Shown here: positions 27,354 to 36,393 of the stretch, one piece after another
Layout of the letters: every line of letters begins with the position of its first letter
How positions within the stretch are numbered: position 1 is the first letter of the stretch
Assembly (NCBI RefSeq): GCF_014836845.1
Contig: NZ_JACSQA010000017.1
Coordinates: 1 to 64,000 of the forward strand
Length of the DNA stretch: 64,000 bases
Direction: 5' to 3'
Source of the DNA: Ureibacillus galli
GTDB lineage: Bacteria; Bacillota; Bacilli; Bacillales_A; Planococcaceae
Position numbers and translations under genes: made by a program
Notes under the pieces: model-generated
Told to the model about the DNA's origin: nothing
Seen by the model: the letters and a program-made list of their open reading frames with translations, nothing else
The model's database searches: none

Positions 27354-28298
27354 ATGGGTGAGTCAAATAAAGATTTCGTATTAGTTTACGGAGATGCTTT
27401 TGTTGATTTTATAGCGGATGATATAACGAACAAATCGTTTACAACATATTTAGGTGGAGCAACAGTTAATGTTGCAGCGGGAATTAGTAGAATCGGAGCA
27501 CCGTCAGCTCTAATTACCATTACAGGTGATGATCGTACGTCGCAATTTGTGCAAACAGAACTTAATAAAGAAGGCGTGAATTTGGATTACGCAATCATGT
27601 TACCGGAGAAGCGAGTAAGTGGCGTTTACGTGCATTTAACAGCGGAATGTGAACGTATTTTCAAAGATTACGTGGACGAGACACCTGATTTACAAGTAAC
27701 ACCAGAGCAATTGAATGAAGAGGCTTTCAAAAGAGCTTCAGTATTTAATGTTTGTTCCGGTACAATGTTTCATCCAACAGCTCTTGCAACGACAAGAAAA
27801 GGTGTAGAAATGGCAAAAGAAAAAGGTGCAATCATTGCCATTGATGCAAACATTCGTCCGTTACGGTGGGGTAGTGAAGAAATTTGTCGTGAAACGATTA
27901 TTTCATTTTTTGAAGATGCCCATATCCTTAAATTAACAGATGAAGAATTATTCTTTTTAACCGAAACGAATGATTTACATGAGGGTATTGCAAAGTTAAA
28001 CCAATATTTAGTACCCATTGTATTAATTACAGTAGGGGCAAACGGAGCATATGCTGTCTTAAATGGTGAAACAATTCATGTTCCGACTGATAAAGTAAAC
28101 GCAGTAGATACAACAGGATCTGGAGACGCCTTTATGGCCGGTGTATTACGTTTTGTTCACTTTAATGGCTTACCGACAACAAATGAAGATTTATTTAAAT
28201 GCGTAAAATTTGGAAATAAGTTAGGAGCGTTGGCTGCTACTAAGCCAGGAGCACTAACGGCGCTTCCTCATTTTGATGATATAAAAGAGTGGTTATAA
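27354..28298 (+). CDS. PfkB family carbohydrate kinase, probable fructokinase
   Basis: A 314-residue ribokinase-fold enzyme. The N-terminal GDAFVDFIAD and GGATVNVAAGISRIG motifs bind the sugar, and the C-terminal signature VDTTGSGDAFMAGVLRF carries the catalytic base Asp. Sequence is closest to fructokinases. ATG follows CGGAGG. It stands alone between its promoter region and a strong terminator, with no transporter beside it, so the sugar is not fixed by context. A second PfkB kinase lies at 57.9 kb. Confidence 0.88.
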   Translation: MGESNKDFVLVYGDAFVDFIADDITNKSFTTYLGGATVNVAAGISRIGAPSALITITGDDRTSQFVQTELNKEGVNLDYAIMLPEKRVSGVYVHLTAECERIFKDYVDETPDLQVTPEQLNEEAFKRASVFNVCSGTMFHPTALATTRKGVEMAKEKGAIIAIDANIRPLRWGSEEICRETIISFFEDAHILKLTDEELFFLTETNDLHEGIAKLNQYLVPIVLITVGANGAYAVLNGETIHVPTDKVNAVDTTGSGDAFMAGVLRFVHFNGLPTTNEDLFKCVKFGNKLGALAATKPGALTALPHFDDIKEWL

Positions 28299-28302
28299 AA
28301 AA

Positions 28303-28332
28303 GGGTCGTCTCAAATGTAGAGACGACCTTTT
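28303..28332 (+). terminator. Terminator after the PfkB kinase gene
   Basis: GGGTCGTCTC / GAGACGACCTTTT stem with a seven-base loop. Confidence 0.9.
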
Positions 28333-28385
28333 ACTGTTTATGGAATCATATCTAACTATGGAAATGAATATTTTAAAATAACGTA

Positions 28386-29105
28386 TTATGTTTCCTTTTT
28401 TTCAGCTTGTTTATTCAGGCTAATATAAAGTGAACCATTTTCAAGATATTGGGCAAAATAAACGTTTTTAATATCTTTTACGTTTTTCTTTTTTAATTTA
28501 TTTAATAGCCATTCCTCCGTTAAATTCAATTCATCTAAATTACTCTTATTTATTTTCCCATCTGAAATAAGTTCTGTAGGCATATGTGGAGGTAAAGAAA
28601 CGTCAGCCTTTACATCTTGTTTAGTTGCTGTACTATTTGCCGGTTTTTTTAACACACTTAGTTCTCCGTTTGTTTCAAATACAGCATAGTGTACTTCATC
28701 AAAGGAGAAAATGCCTTGTTCTCTTAAAAGCATACCAAGTTCATCTATGTGGAGTCGTGCCTTTTTCATGCCACTTTTAATAATTGTTCCATTTTGGATT
28801 AAAATCGTTGGCCTGTCATCTACTAGCACGCGTATTCTAGAGGATTTTAGTGAAATAAAACTAATAAAAAGGGTAAGGAGTGCCCACCATATTAAAGAGG
28901 TAAACCCGTCCCAAAAATCTGTTCGATGTTGTGTAGAAACTTCAGCTGCAATCGATCCAATTGTAATCCCGGTGATGTAATGGAAAAAAGTTAATTGACT
29001 TAATTGTTTTTTTCCAATAACTCTTGCAACAATTAGGATAGTGGCAAAAGCCAAAGTGGATCGTAAAATCATTTCAAAAAAGTGAATATGTTCAAAAGCA
29101 TGCAT
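28386..29105 (-). CDS. DUF421 (YetF/YdfR-type) membrane protein
   Basis: 239 residues with three N-terminal membrane helices and a cytoplasmic DUF421 domain. Typical motifs are RVIGKKQLSQLTFFHYITGITIGS, RIRVLVDDRPTILIQNG and the paired LGMLLREQGIFSFDEVHYAVFETNGELSVLKKP. Family members are associated with the spore or cell envelope in Bacillus; molecular function is unknown. ATG follows AAAGGAG. The 5' side carries a terminator for the upstream Usp gene, so it is a single-gene unit. Confidence 0.9.
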   Translation of the reverse strand: MHAFEHIHFFEMILRSTLAFATILIVARVIGKKQLSQLTFFHYITGITIGSIAAEVSTQHRTDFWDGFTSLIWWALLTLFISFISLKSSRIRVLVDDRPTILIQNGTIIKSGMKKARLHIDELGMLLREQGIFSFDEVHYAVFETNGELSVLKKPANSTATKQDVKADVSLPPHMPTELISDGKINKSNLDELNLTEEWLLNKLKKKNVKDIKNVYFAQYLENGSLYISLNKQAEKKET

Positions 29106-29179
29106 ATGAATACTCCTTTCGTTCTAGTATTAAGATGAGCGAAAGATAAAAACTATATGCAGACTTTTCAAGAAGGAAC

Positions 29180-29232
29180 AAAAAACAGCATCGCAATAGT
29201 TAGCAAATTTCTAACCATTGGGATGCTGTTTT
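29180..29232 (-). terminator. Terminator of the Usp-domain gene
   Basis: Long stem AAACAGCATC(G)CAATAGTTAG / CTAACCATTG(G)GATGCTGTTT. On the minus strand it is followed by TTTTTTG. Confidence 0.88.
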
Positions 29233-29239
29233 AAAATAT

Positions 29240-29920
29240 TTACTTATTTGAAATACCGTAAATGGAATGAATAAGGTGCGGATTACTAACGAATCCTTCT
29301 TTTATTTTCACTTCATGCATTCGATTTTCAAAGGAGAATTTGAAAATCCCGTTATCGAAATCTGTACCAATTTCTTTAAAGAAAATACCTTCAATGGACG
29401 GAAACTTAGGACATGTAAAAACAATTTTATAGTTTTCAAAGTCTTGAATGACATAAGCGCGTACGCCTTTTTCAAAAGTACCAGAAGCTTCATCTTCGAT
29501 GGGACGTTTAACGGCCACGATATGGAAGTCAACGAAGGGTACTTCTTTTAGTAAAACATTTAAAAACGATCCCTTTGTAATTTCTTCCCATCTACTTTGG
29601 GCACTTTGCCCAACGATAATTTGTGTTACATTATTTTCCCTTGCAACTTCAGCAATAATTTTTTGAATAGGACGTTTTTCATTATCTTTAATAATAAATT
29701 TTTCTACTTCTAGTTCTTCTGCAAGTGCAGTCCATCTTTCAATGTAACCAGATTTTTCAGCATCAAACGCATCAAGGGGTTTTGTATCAACTGTTAATAT
29801 ATAAAGTGGACAGTCGAGTAACGTCGCAAGTTTATGGCCTCTACGAATAAGACGCTCACCATTTAGTCCGTAATAGACACATACTAAAATACTTTCATCC
29901 ATTCTTTTAACATGCTTCAT
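29240..29920 (-). CDS. Stand-alone KdpD-type universal stress domain protein
   Basis: 226 residues, ATG after AGAGGAG. Residues ~8-140 match the Usp-like domain found inside KdpD sensor kinases: SILVCVYYGLNGERLIRRG at the start and TQIIVGQSAQSRWEEITKGSFLNVLLKE at the nucleotide loop. There is no histidine kinase part. The C-terminal ~80 residues form a distinct beta-rich tail I do not recognise. KdpD Usp domains bind nucleotides (c-di-AMP in Staphylococcus) and respond to K+ status. Its position directly upstream of and divergent from mrp suggests a role in monovalent cation homeostasis; this is inference. Confidence 0.75.
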   Translation of the reverse strand: MKHVKRMDESILVCVYYGLNGERLIRRGHKLATLLDCPLYILTVDTKPLDAFDAEKSGYIERWTALAEELEVEKFIIKDNEKRPIQKIIAEVARENNVTQIIVGQSAQSRWEEITKGSFLNVLLKEVPFVDFHIVAVKRPIEDEASGTFEKGVRAYVIQDFENYKIVFTCPKFPSIEGIFFKEIGTDFDNGIFKFSFENRMHEVKIKEGFVSNPHLIHSIYGISNK

Positions 29921-30246
29921 CGTAGTTTGCTCCTCTTAAAATTTGTTCATTATCAAAATATTAAAATTGCAAGTTTTTAGCGAAAAACCGTATAAAAAAG
30001 CTAAAGTGAATGCGAATTGAGTGCATCTAAGCCATTCTTACTGTATACTTAGTATTGTTATGTTTATTATTGTTTGATCAAATTATTATCAAAACTAACA
30101 TTTTTGCAAAATAGTATAAATTGGAAATTCGTGCTTTATCTATATGACACATTATTATAAGTGAGTATTTTTGGAAGTCAAGTAGATATACTAATTCTAA
30201 TTTTTAAATTTGCATGATGTTACAAAGAAGTAGGAGGTATTAGCTT
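29921..30246. other. Divergent promoter region of the Usp gene and the mrp operon
   Basis: 326 AT-rich bases with no gene. A dyad (TTTGAT-N9-ATCAAA, 30073-30093) and a weak TTTAGC/GCTAAA stem (about 29976-30005) are visible. Possible -35/-10 pairs such as TTGGAA and TATGAC (about 30121-30148) are weak, so I do not assign a promoter. Confidence 0.4.
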
Positions 30247-32655
30247 GTGACAATTGATATTGCCATCATACTAACTCCGTTTATTATGGCAGCACTTATT
30301 CCCATTTTTTATAGGCGACTGAGGAAAAACATGATCGGTTGGGTCGTTCTTATAATTCCTGTTAGTTTATTCCTTTTATTAACTACGTATATCCCTCGTG
30401 TTGCAAAAGGTGAAGTTTATTCACATACATATGAGTGGATCCCCTCGTTTAATTTAAACTTTACGACTTACATAGACGGTTTAAGCTTAATTTTTAGTTT
30501 ATTAATAACCGGTGTCGGAAGTTTAGTCATTTTGTATTCCATTTTTTATTTATCAGTGAAGGAATCCCTTCATCATTTTTACTGCTATTTATTGCTTTTT
30601 ATGGGAGCGATGCTTGGTGTCGTTTTCTCAGATAATTTAATGGTTTTATACGCGTTTTGGGAGTTAACAAGTGTTTCATCCTTTTTATTAATTGCTTTCT
30701 GGCATCATCGAAAAGCCTCAAGAGCGGGTGCACGAAAATCAATGACGATTACGGTTTCCGGTGGCGTTGCCATGCTTGTAGGTTTTTTAATGTTGTATGC
30801 TATGTCGGGAACATTTAGTATTCGGGAAATTATAAATAATATTGATGTTATAAGTGGTCATGTATTGTTTATTCCTGCGCTATTATTAGTTCTTTTCGGT
30901 GCTTTTACAAAGTCTGCACAGTTCCCATTCCATATTTGGCTTCCTGATGCGATGGAAGCGCCAACCCCTGTAAGTAGTTACCTACACTCCGCTACGATGG
31001 TTAAAGCGGGAATTTATTTAGTGGCGCGTTTTACACCCATATTTGGTGGTGAAATGGTGTGGTTTTGGACTATCACTGGAGTAGGGTTAATTACCTTATT
31101 TTGGGGATCCTTTAATGCCGTTCGACAAGTAGATTTAAAAGCTATATTAGCCTATTCAACGGTAAGCCAGCTTGGACTAATTATGAGTTTGCTCGGATTA
31201 GGATCTGTTGCCGTCTATTTAGGTTACTCCACGGAAACCGTTATGTATACTCAAGCAACATTTGCTGCACTTTTTCATTTAATTAATCATTCAACATTTA
31301 AAGGTGCTTTGTTTATGATGGTTGGGATTGTTGACCATGAAATCGGAACAAGGGATATTCGACGTTTAGGTGGGTTAATGGCCATTTTACCTTTTACGTT
31401 CACCATTGCCATAATCGGTTGTTTTTCAATGGCAGGATTACCACCATTTAATGGTTTTTTAAGTAAAGAGATGTTCTTTACTGCAGTTTTAAACATTACT
31501 GAATTAAATATTTTCTCTATACACAATATTGGACTATTAATCCCAATCGTAGCATGGGTCGCTAGTGTTTTTACCTTTGTTTATTGCCTCATTATCGTAA
31601 GTAAAACATTTTTAGGGAGCATGAAGCCAGATATTGTAGAGAAAAATCCACATGAAGCACCCTTTGGAATGTTACTTCCTCCGTTTATTTTAATCGGTCT
31701 TGTTATTACGATTTTCTTCTTCCCCAATCTATTAGGGGAGTATATTTTGAAACCTGCTATGTTAAGTGTCTATCCGACATTTCCATCTGCCGAAGAAATG
31801 ACACCCCATATTTCTGCGTGGCATAGGATTAACACGGAATTATTAATGACATTAGGAGTAGTCGTTTTAGGTATTATTTTATATCGTTTCTTAAAATACT
31901 GGTCAAAAATTTATCGTCTATTCCCGAAACAATGGACACTGAATGCTATTTACGAGAAAGTCATTACTTCCAGTGAAAATATATCAGAAAGTATTACGAA
32001 ACGATATATGAGTGGACATTTAACGCATTACTTTGTCTATATATATGTGAGCTTTGTCGCAATTGTTGCGGGCACTTTTATTGCCCTTGATGCCTTTGAA
32101 TGGAATCCCACTAACGATGCAGTGATTGAAAACTATGAATTAATTTTAGTATTTGTCATGATTTTTGCGGCAGTAGCAATTTTGTTTGCGAAATCTCGCA
32201 TTACAACAGTTTTATTAAACGGTGTCCTCGGTTACTCCGTAGCCTTTTTCTTTGTTATTTTTAGAGCGCCAGATTTAGCTCTTACCCAACTTGTTGTTGA
32301 ATCGGTCACAACCGCATTGTATCTAATTTGTTTTAAATTCCTTGCAGAGTTGAAACCAGAGCGATCTACGAAACGAGTTAAAATATCCAATGGGTTAATT
32401 TCTGTTTTTGTAGGAGCTACGGTTACGTTAATCGGTTTAACAGTAGTGAATTATGATAAGTTCAAATCGATTTCCTCCTATTTCGAGGATTCCTATAACC
32501 TTGCTGGGGGCAAAAATATTGTTAATACGATTTTAGGAGATTTCCGTGCCTTCGATACGATGCTGGAAGTTGTCGTTCTCTTTATAGCTGGCTTAGGAGT
32601 ATTCGCACTCATTAAGCTAAAAGCAAAGAAAGGGGATGTAGATATTGAAAATTAA
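30247..32655 (+). CDS. mrpA: Na+/H+ antiporter subunit A
   Basis: An 802-residue polytopic protein, the expected length for MrpA. It is homologous to complex I NuoL: a long multi-helix domain with the conserved MYAFWELTSVSSFLLIAFWHH-type region, the KSAQFPFHIWLPDAMEAPTPVS loop and essential glutamate and lysine positions, then the C-terminal MrpA-specific helices (RAPDLALTQLVVESVTTALYL). GTG start after TAGGAGG. It opens a seven-gene operon encoding the hetero-oligomeric Mrp complex that exchanges Na+ (or K+) for H+ for pH and sodium homeostasis. Confidence 0.96.
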   Translation: MTIDIAIILTPFIMAALIPIFYRRLRKNMIGWVVLIIPVSLFLLLTTYIPRVAKGEVYSHTYEWIPSFNLNFTTYIDGLSLIFSLLITGVGSLVILYSIFYLSVKESLHHFYCYLLLFMGAMLGVVFSDNLMVLYAFWELTSVSSFLLIAFWHHRKASRAGARKSMTITVSGGVAMLVGFLMLYAMSGTFSIREIINNIDVISGHVLFIPALLLVLFGAFTKSAQFPFHIWLPDAMEAPTPVSSYLHSATMVKAGIYLVARFTPIFGGEMVWFWTITGVGLITLFWGSFNAVRQVDLKAILAYSTVSQLGLIMSLLGLGSVAVYLGYSTETVMYTQATFAALFHLINHSTFKGALFMMVGIVDHEIGTRDIRRLGGLMAILPFTFTIAIIGCFSMAGLPPFNGFLSKEMFFTAVLNITELNIFSIHNIGLLIPIVAWVASVFTFVYCLIIVSKTFLGSMKPDIVEKNPHEAPFGMLLPPFILIGLVITIFFFPNLLGEYILKPAMLSVYPTFPSAEEMTPHISAWHRINTELLMTLGVVVLGIILYRFLKYWSKIYRLFPKQWTLNAIYEKVITSSENISESITKRYMSGHLTHYFVYIYVSFVAIVAGTFIALDAFEWNPTNDAVIENYELILVFVMIFAAVAILFAKSRITTVLLNGVLGYSVAFFFVIFRAPDLALTQLVVESVTTALYLICFKFLAELKPERSTKRVKISNGLISVFVGATVTLIGLTVVNYDKFKSISSYFEDSYNLAGGKNIVNTILGDFRAFDTMLEVVVLFIAGLGVFALIKLKAKKGDVDIEN

Positions 32656-33067
32656 TGATGTCATTTTAAGAACGGTTGTAAAAGGCGTTATTTTTATTAT
32701 TTTAACCTTAGGTGTCTATCTCTTCTTTTCTGGTCATAATGCTCCAGGGGGAGGCTTTATAGGAGGACTTGTCCTAGGTTCAGGACTTGTTCTGCTATAT
32801 ATTACGTACGATTTGGAAACCGTGCATAAAAAAATGCCCTTCGATTTTAAGAAAGTTGCTGGTTTAGGAGTATTATTAGCAACTGGATCAGCCATTGGTT
32901 CTATCTTTTTTGATGCACCCTTTTTATCTCAAACGGATACGTACTTTACCTTTCCCATATTAGGAGAGAAACATTTAACTACTGTGACAGTTTTTGAAGC
33001 AGGGGTTGCTTTAACTGTTATTGGTACGCTTGTTACGATTATTTTAAGTATTAGTGAGGATGAGTAG
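32645..33067 (+). CDS. mrpB: Na+/H+ antiporter subunit B
   Basis: 140 residues with four membrane helices and the MrpB signature GHNAPGGGFIGGLVLGSGL. It starts at TTG after AAAGGGGATG and overlaps the end of mrpA by 11 bases, implying translational coupling. It is a structural subunit of the Mrp complex. Confidence 0.95.
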   Translation: MKINDVILRTVVKGVIFIILTLGVYLFFSGHNAPGGGFIGGLVLGSGLVLLYITYDLETVHKKMPFDFKKVAGLGVLLATGSAIGSIFFDAPFLSQTDTYFTFPILGEKHLTTVTVFEAGVALTVIGTLVTIILSISEDE

Positions 33068-33068
33068 A

Positions 33069-33407
33069 ATGGAATCTTTAATGATGATATTAATTGGAAT
33101 TCTTGTTGCTGTTGCGACCTATTTAGTCCTCTCAAGAAATATGATTCGAATCATTTTAGGGACTGCCTTGTTATCTCATGCTGTTCATTTGCTTATTTTA
33201 ACAGTGGGTGGCTTAAAAAAAGGTGATGTTCCATTACTTAGTCAATCTGAGGGACCTTTCACCGATGCCTTGCCACAAGCTTTAATATTAACAGCTATTG
33301 TCATTAGTTTCGCAACAACCGCATTTCTACTTGTTTTGGCCTATCGGACATATAAAACGAATGGTTCGGATGATTTGCAAGAATTGAGAGGAATGCCTGA
33401 TGAATAA
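33069..33407 (+). CDS. mrpC: Na+/H+ antiporter subunit C
   Basis: 112 residues, homologous to NuoK. It shows three membrane helices and the conserved end TDALPQALILTAIVISFATTA. I place the start at the ATG at 33069, one base after the mrpB stop, because GAGG at 33056-33059 fits it. Starts at 33054 and 33060 are possible but poorly spaced. Length equals the Bacillus protein. Confidence 0.94.
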   Translation: MESLMMILIGILVAVATYLVLSRNMIRIILGTALLSHAVHLLILTVGGLKKGDVPLLSQSEGPFTDALPQALILTAIVISFATTAFLLVLAYRTYKTNGSDDLQELRGMPDE

Positions 33408-34878
33408 TTTACTTGTATTACCGCTAATAATTCCGATCATTACAGCAGTGGTTCTTGTATTTTTAAAGGACCATATTGTTCTCCAAAGAATTATTAGTTT
33501 TATTACGATGCTTTTTGTTACTGTACTTTCGTTCATTTTATTAAACATTGTTCAAACAGAAGGAATATTACGATTAGATTTCAGTGGATGGTTACCACCA
33601 TTCGGCATTCTTTTTGTTGCAGATTCCTTTGCCATGATCCTCGTTTTAACAGCTAGTGTTGTGACGACGATTTGTCTACTTTATGCGTTTTCAACAATCG
33701 GAAATCGCCACGAAAAAATGTTTTTTTATCCCTTTGTTTTATTTTTAATTGCAGGGGTAAATGGCTCCTTTTTGACAGGTGACATTTTTAACTTATTTGT
33801 TTGTTTTGAAGTAATGTTACTTGCCTCTTATGTCTTGATTGCCCTTGGTGGGGAAAAGAGACAGTTAAGGGAGTCTTTAAAATATGTATTAATCAATGTT
33901 GTTGCCTCATGGATGTTTCTTGTGGCTCTTGCCTTTTTATATGGAACAGTAAAAACGTTAAATATGGCTCATATTGCAGTACGTGTTGCAGAGGCAGGAC
34001 AGGACCCGTTACTTACAACAGTATCTATTCTCTTTTTAATTGTCTTTAGTTTAAAGGCAGGATTACTATTGTTCTTTTGGTTGCCAGGTTCCTACAGTGT
34101 GCCACCGACCGTAGTGCAGGCTTTATTTGCAGCTCTCCTAACGAAGGTTGGTATATATGCTCTTATTCGTACGTTTACTCTGATGTTCCCACTTCAACAG
34201 GATGTAACTCATACCATTATTGGAATTATGGCGGGCGTGACGATCATAGCAGGCTGTATGGGGGCATTATCAGGGCGTGATATATATACGATAGCAACAT
34301 ATAACGTCATTATTGGTGTTGGTTTCATCTTAATAGGTTTAGCTGTAGGAACAGAAACTGCTATGACAGGAGCTATTTATTATTTGATACACGACATGTT
34401 AGCGAAAGCTTTATTATTCCTATTAGTCGGAATGATGTTTTATATAACAGGAGAATCTGTTGTAAAGAAAATGAGTGGGCTTATTAAAAACTATCCTATT
34501 TTTGGGTGGATTTTCTTTATAGTTATGCTTGCACTAGCAGGTATACCTCCGTTAAGTGGATTCGTTGGAAAAGTGTTAATCGGACAAGGTGCAATTGAAG
34601 CAGGTTCTTACATTTTACTTGCCCTTGGTTTTGCCTCGAGTATTATCGTTTTATATTCATTACTGCGGATATTCCTAGCATCCTTTTTTGGTGAAACTAC
34701 TATTAGTTTGGAAGATAGTAAGCCAATTCCTAAAGGCGCCTATTGGTCTTTTATTTTGTTTACTATATCGATTGTCTTTGTCGGTATGGGAGCCGAATCA
34801 TTGGCGGTTTATGTAAAGGATGCAGCGGAAACATTAATGAATCCTTCAATTTATATTGATGCTATTTTAAAGGGGTGA
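33400..34878 (+). CDS. mrpD: Na+/H+ antiporter subunit D
   Basis: 492 residues, homologous to NuoM/NuoN and to MrpA's N-terminal part. It has about 14 membrane helices, the conserved glutamate in NLFVCFEVMLLASY, lysine-bearing helices and the LPGSYSVPPTVVQALFAALLTKVG motif. It overlaps mrpC by eight bases. One of the two proton-pump-like subunits of the complex. Confidence 0.96.
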   Translation: MNNLLVLPLIIPIITAVVLVFLKDHIVLQRIISFITMLFVTVLSFILLNIVQTEGILRLDFSGWLPPFGILFVADSFAMILVLTASVVTTICLLYAFSTIGNRHEKMFFYPFVLFLIAGVNGSFLTGDIFNLFVCFEVMLLASYVLIALGGEKRQLRESLKYVLINVVASWMFLVALAFLYGTVKTLNMAHIAVRVAEAGQDPLLTTVSILFLIVFSLKAGLLLFFWLPGSYSVPPTVVQALFAALLTKVGIYALIRTFTLMFPLQQDVTHTIIGIMAGVTIIAGCMGALSGRDIYTIATYNVIIGVGFILIGLAVGTETAMTGAIYYLIHDMLAKALLFLLVGMMFYITGESVVKKMSGLIKNYPIFGWIFFIVMLALAGIPPLSGFVGKVLIGQGAIEAGSYILLALGFASSIIVLYSLLRIFLASFFGETTISLEDSKPIPKGAYWSFILFTISIVFVGMGAESLAVYVKDAAETLMNPSIYIDAILKG

Positions 34879-34883
34879 GGTAA

Positions 34884-35366
34884 ATGTTCGGGCAGTTTTT
34901 ACTCAATTTATTCATAGCACTACTATGGCTGTTATTAGTCGATGAACCAACCCCTCAATTAACGACCTTCTTTACTGGATTTATTGTTGGGATCGGTATT
35001 TTGTATGTGATGCATAGATTCTTTGGTACCCAATTTTACTTAAGAAAATTATTTAAAGTACTTTATTTAATATTGCTCTTTATTAAAGAATTAATCATAT
35101 CCAGCTTTTCAGTGATGAGACAAATATTATTTCCGAAATTACAAATCAAGCCGGGTATTTTTACGTACAAAACAAATTTAAAAGGAGAATGGGAAGTGAC
35201 AACGTTAGCCCTTCTTCTAACGCTTACACCTGGATCTGTCGTAATGGAAGTTTCAGAAAGTGGAGATGTGTTTTATATTCATGCGATGGATATAGAAGAA
35301 TCTAAGGAGTCGGTTATTCGATCGATTGGCAAGTTTGAAAAAGCAATTATGGAGGTGACGCGGTAG
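34884..35366 (+). CDS. mrpE: Na+/H+ antiporter subunit E
   Basis: 160 residues with two to three N-terminal helices and the MrpE cytoplasmic part (TNLKGEWEVTTLALLLTLTPGS, then HAMDIEE). Start ATG after GGGGTGAGG. Needed for assembly or activity of the complex in Bacillus species. Its stop codon is directly followed by the mrpF start. Confidence 0.95.
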   Translation: MFGQFLLNLFIALLWLLLVDEPTPQLTTFFTGFIVGIGILYVMHRFFGTQFYLRKLFKVLYLILLFIKELIISSFSVMRQILFPKLQIKPGIFTYKTNLKGEWEVTTLALLLTLTPGSVVMEVSESGDVFYIHAMDIEESKESVIRSIGKFEKAIMEVTR

Positions 35367-35651
35367 ATGAAAGAAACAATACTCTTACTAGCGTTAATAC
35401 TATTTATGGTGGCCATAGCATTAGTACTTTATCGTGTAATTGTAGGGCCTACAATGCCAGACCGTGCCATCGCTTTAGATACAATTGGAGTGAATTTGAT
35501 TTCTTCCATAGCAATTGTTTCGATTATTCTAAGTACGACCGCATTTTTAGAGGCCATTTTAATTTTAGGAATTTTAGCGTTTATCGGGACAATTGCCTTT
35601 TCGAAATATATCGAAAGGGGTGTCATTGTTGAGCGTAAAGGAGATTCTTGA
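35367..35651 (+). CDS. mrpF: Na+/H+ antiporter subunit F
   Basis: 94 residues with three helices and the signature RVIVGPTMPDRAIALDTIGV. ATG immediately after the mrpE stop, with GGAGGTGA inside mrpE as ribosome-binding site. In B. subtilis MrpF is linked to bile-salt (cholate) resistance as well as antiport. Confidence 0.95.
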   Translation: MKETILLLALILFMVAIALVLYRVIVGPTMPDRAIALDTIGVNLISSIAIVSIILSTTAFLEAILILGILAFIGTIAFSKYIERGVIVERKGDS

Positions 35652-36030
35652 GTGGGTTGCGGTTTTACTTATATTATTTGGCTCAATCGTAAGCGTTATT
35701 AGCGCATTAGGATTAATTAAATTACCGGATGTTTATACAAGGTCGCACGCTGCATCAAAAAGTTCCACATTTGCCGTTTTAGCTTGTTTATTAGGAGCGT
35801 TTATTTACTTTTGGGTAGTGGATGGCTATGTAAGTATTCGGTTAATTTTAGGGATTATTTTCGTCTTTATTACATCTCCAGTTGCGGGACATTTAATTTG
35901 CCGTGCAGCATATCGTGCCAATGTACCGTTAGCTGAAGGTTCAGGAGAAGATGAATTAAAGCCAGTTCTATTTGGTGGAGAAGGTGTAGTAGGTTCCTCT
36001 GTTGATTTGGAAGAAGGTACTGAAAAATAA
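35629..36030 (+). CDS. mrpG: Na+/H+ antiporter subunit G
   Basis: 133 residues with three helices and the MrpG motifs LIKLPDVYTRSHAASKSST and TSPVAGHLICRAAYRANVPL. I prefer the TTG at 35629, which follows AAAGGGG at normal spacing and gives the family length, over an upstream ATG at 35593. It overlaps mrpF by 23 bases. The acidic C-terminal tail is a little longer than in B. subtilis. Last gene of the operon; a terminator follows. Confidence 0.93.
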   Translation: MSVKEILEWVAVLLILFGSIVSVISALGLIKLPDVYTRSHAASKSSTFAVLACLLGAFIYFWVVDGYVSIRLILGIIFVFITSPVAGHLICRAAYRANVPLAEGSGEDELKPVLFGGEGVVGSSVDLEEGTEK

Positions 36031-36031
36031 G

Positions 36032-36210
36032 TTATCCACATAACGTTACCATTCGCTTTTTATAAAAGTGAATGGTTTTTTTAATTTGTGAATAACTTTT
36101 TTCATTTTCGATTGGAAACGAAAAATAATGTGTGGACAAATGGTGTAACTGAGGATAAAGCTGTGGAGAAACTGTAATAAGTGGATAGCTTTATTAATCA
36201 TTGTGGATAA
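36032..36210. other. Cluster of DnaA boxes downstream of mrpG
   Basis: Seven DnaA-box-like 9-mers lie within 179 bases. On the plus strand: TTATCCACA at 36032-36040 (consensus). On the minus strand: TTATTCACA 36087-36095 and TTATCCACA 36202-36210 (both fit TTATNCACA), plus TTGTCCACA 36131-36139, TTATCCTCA 36150-36158, TTCTCCACA 36162-36170 and CTATCCACT 36180-36188 with one or two mismatches. Six share one orientation. No dnaA or dnaN is near, so this is not oriC; it resembles the DnaA-box clusters that titrate DnaA in Bacillus. The rest of the 363-base gap is AT-rich and empty. Confidence 0.65.
36048..36083 (+). terminator. Terminator of the mrp operon
   Basis: ACCATTCGCTTTT / AAAGTGAATGGT stem with TTTTTTT tail. 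It lies between the first and second DnaA boxes. Confidence 0.9.
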
Positions 36211-36393
36211 TTATTAGTAAGAAATACAGTGGAGGAAAACTCCTAACTTACTAGTATTTTTATATAGAGGAAAATATATCTGTTTATTAGTTTAACGATT
36301 CTCTACTTGAATGTGCCAAACCATGTTAATATTATTGATGAAGGTGATTTAATCATTTACCCATCAACTTATTAACGAATCGAGCGAAATGTT

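Noticed and set aside
36032-36210. Chromosomal replication origin
   Set aside because: Several DnaA boxes are present, but dnaA, dnaN, rpmH and recF are absent and no clear AT-rich unwinding element with GATC-type features is seen, so I call only a DnaA-box cluster.
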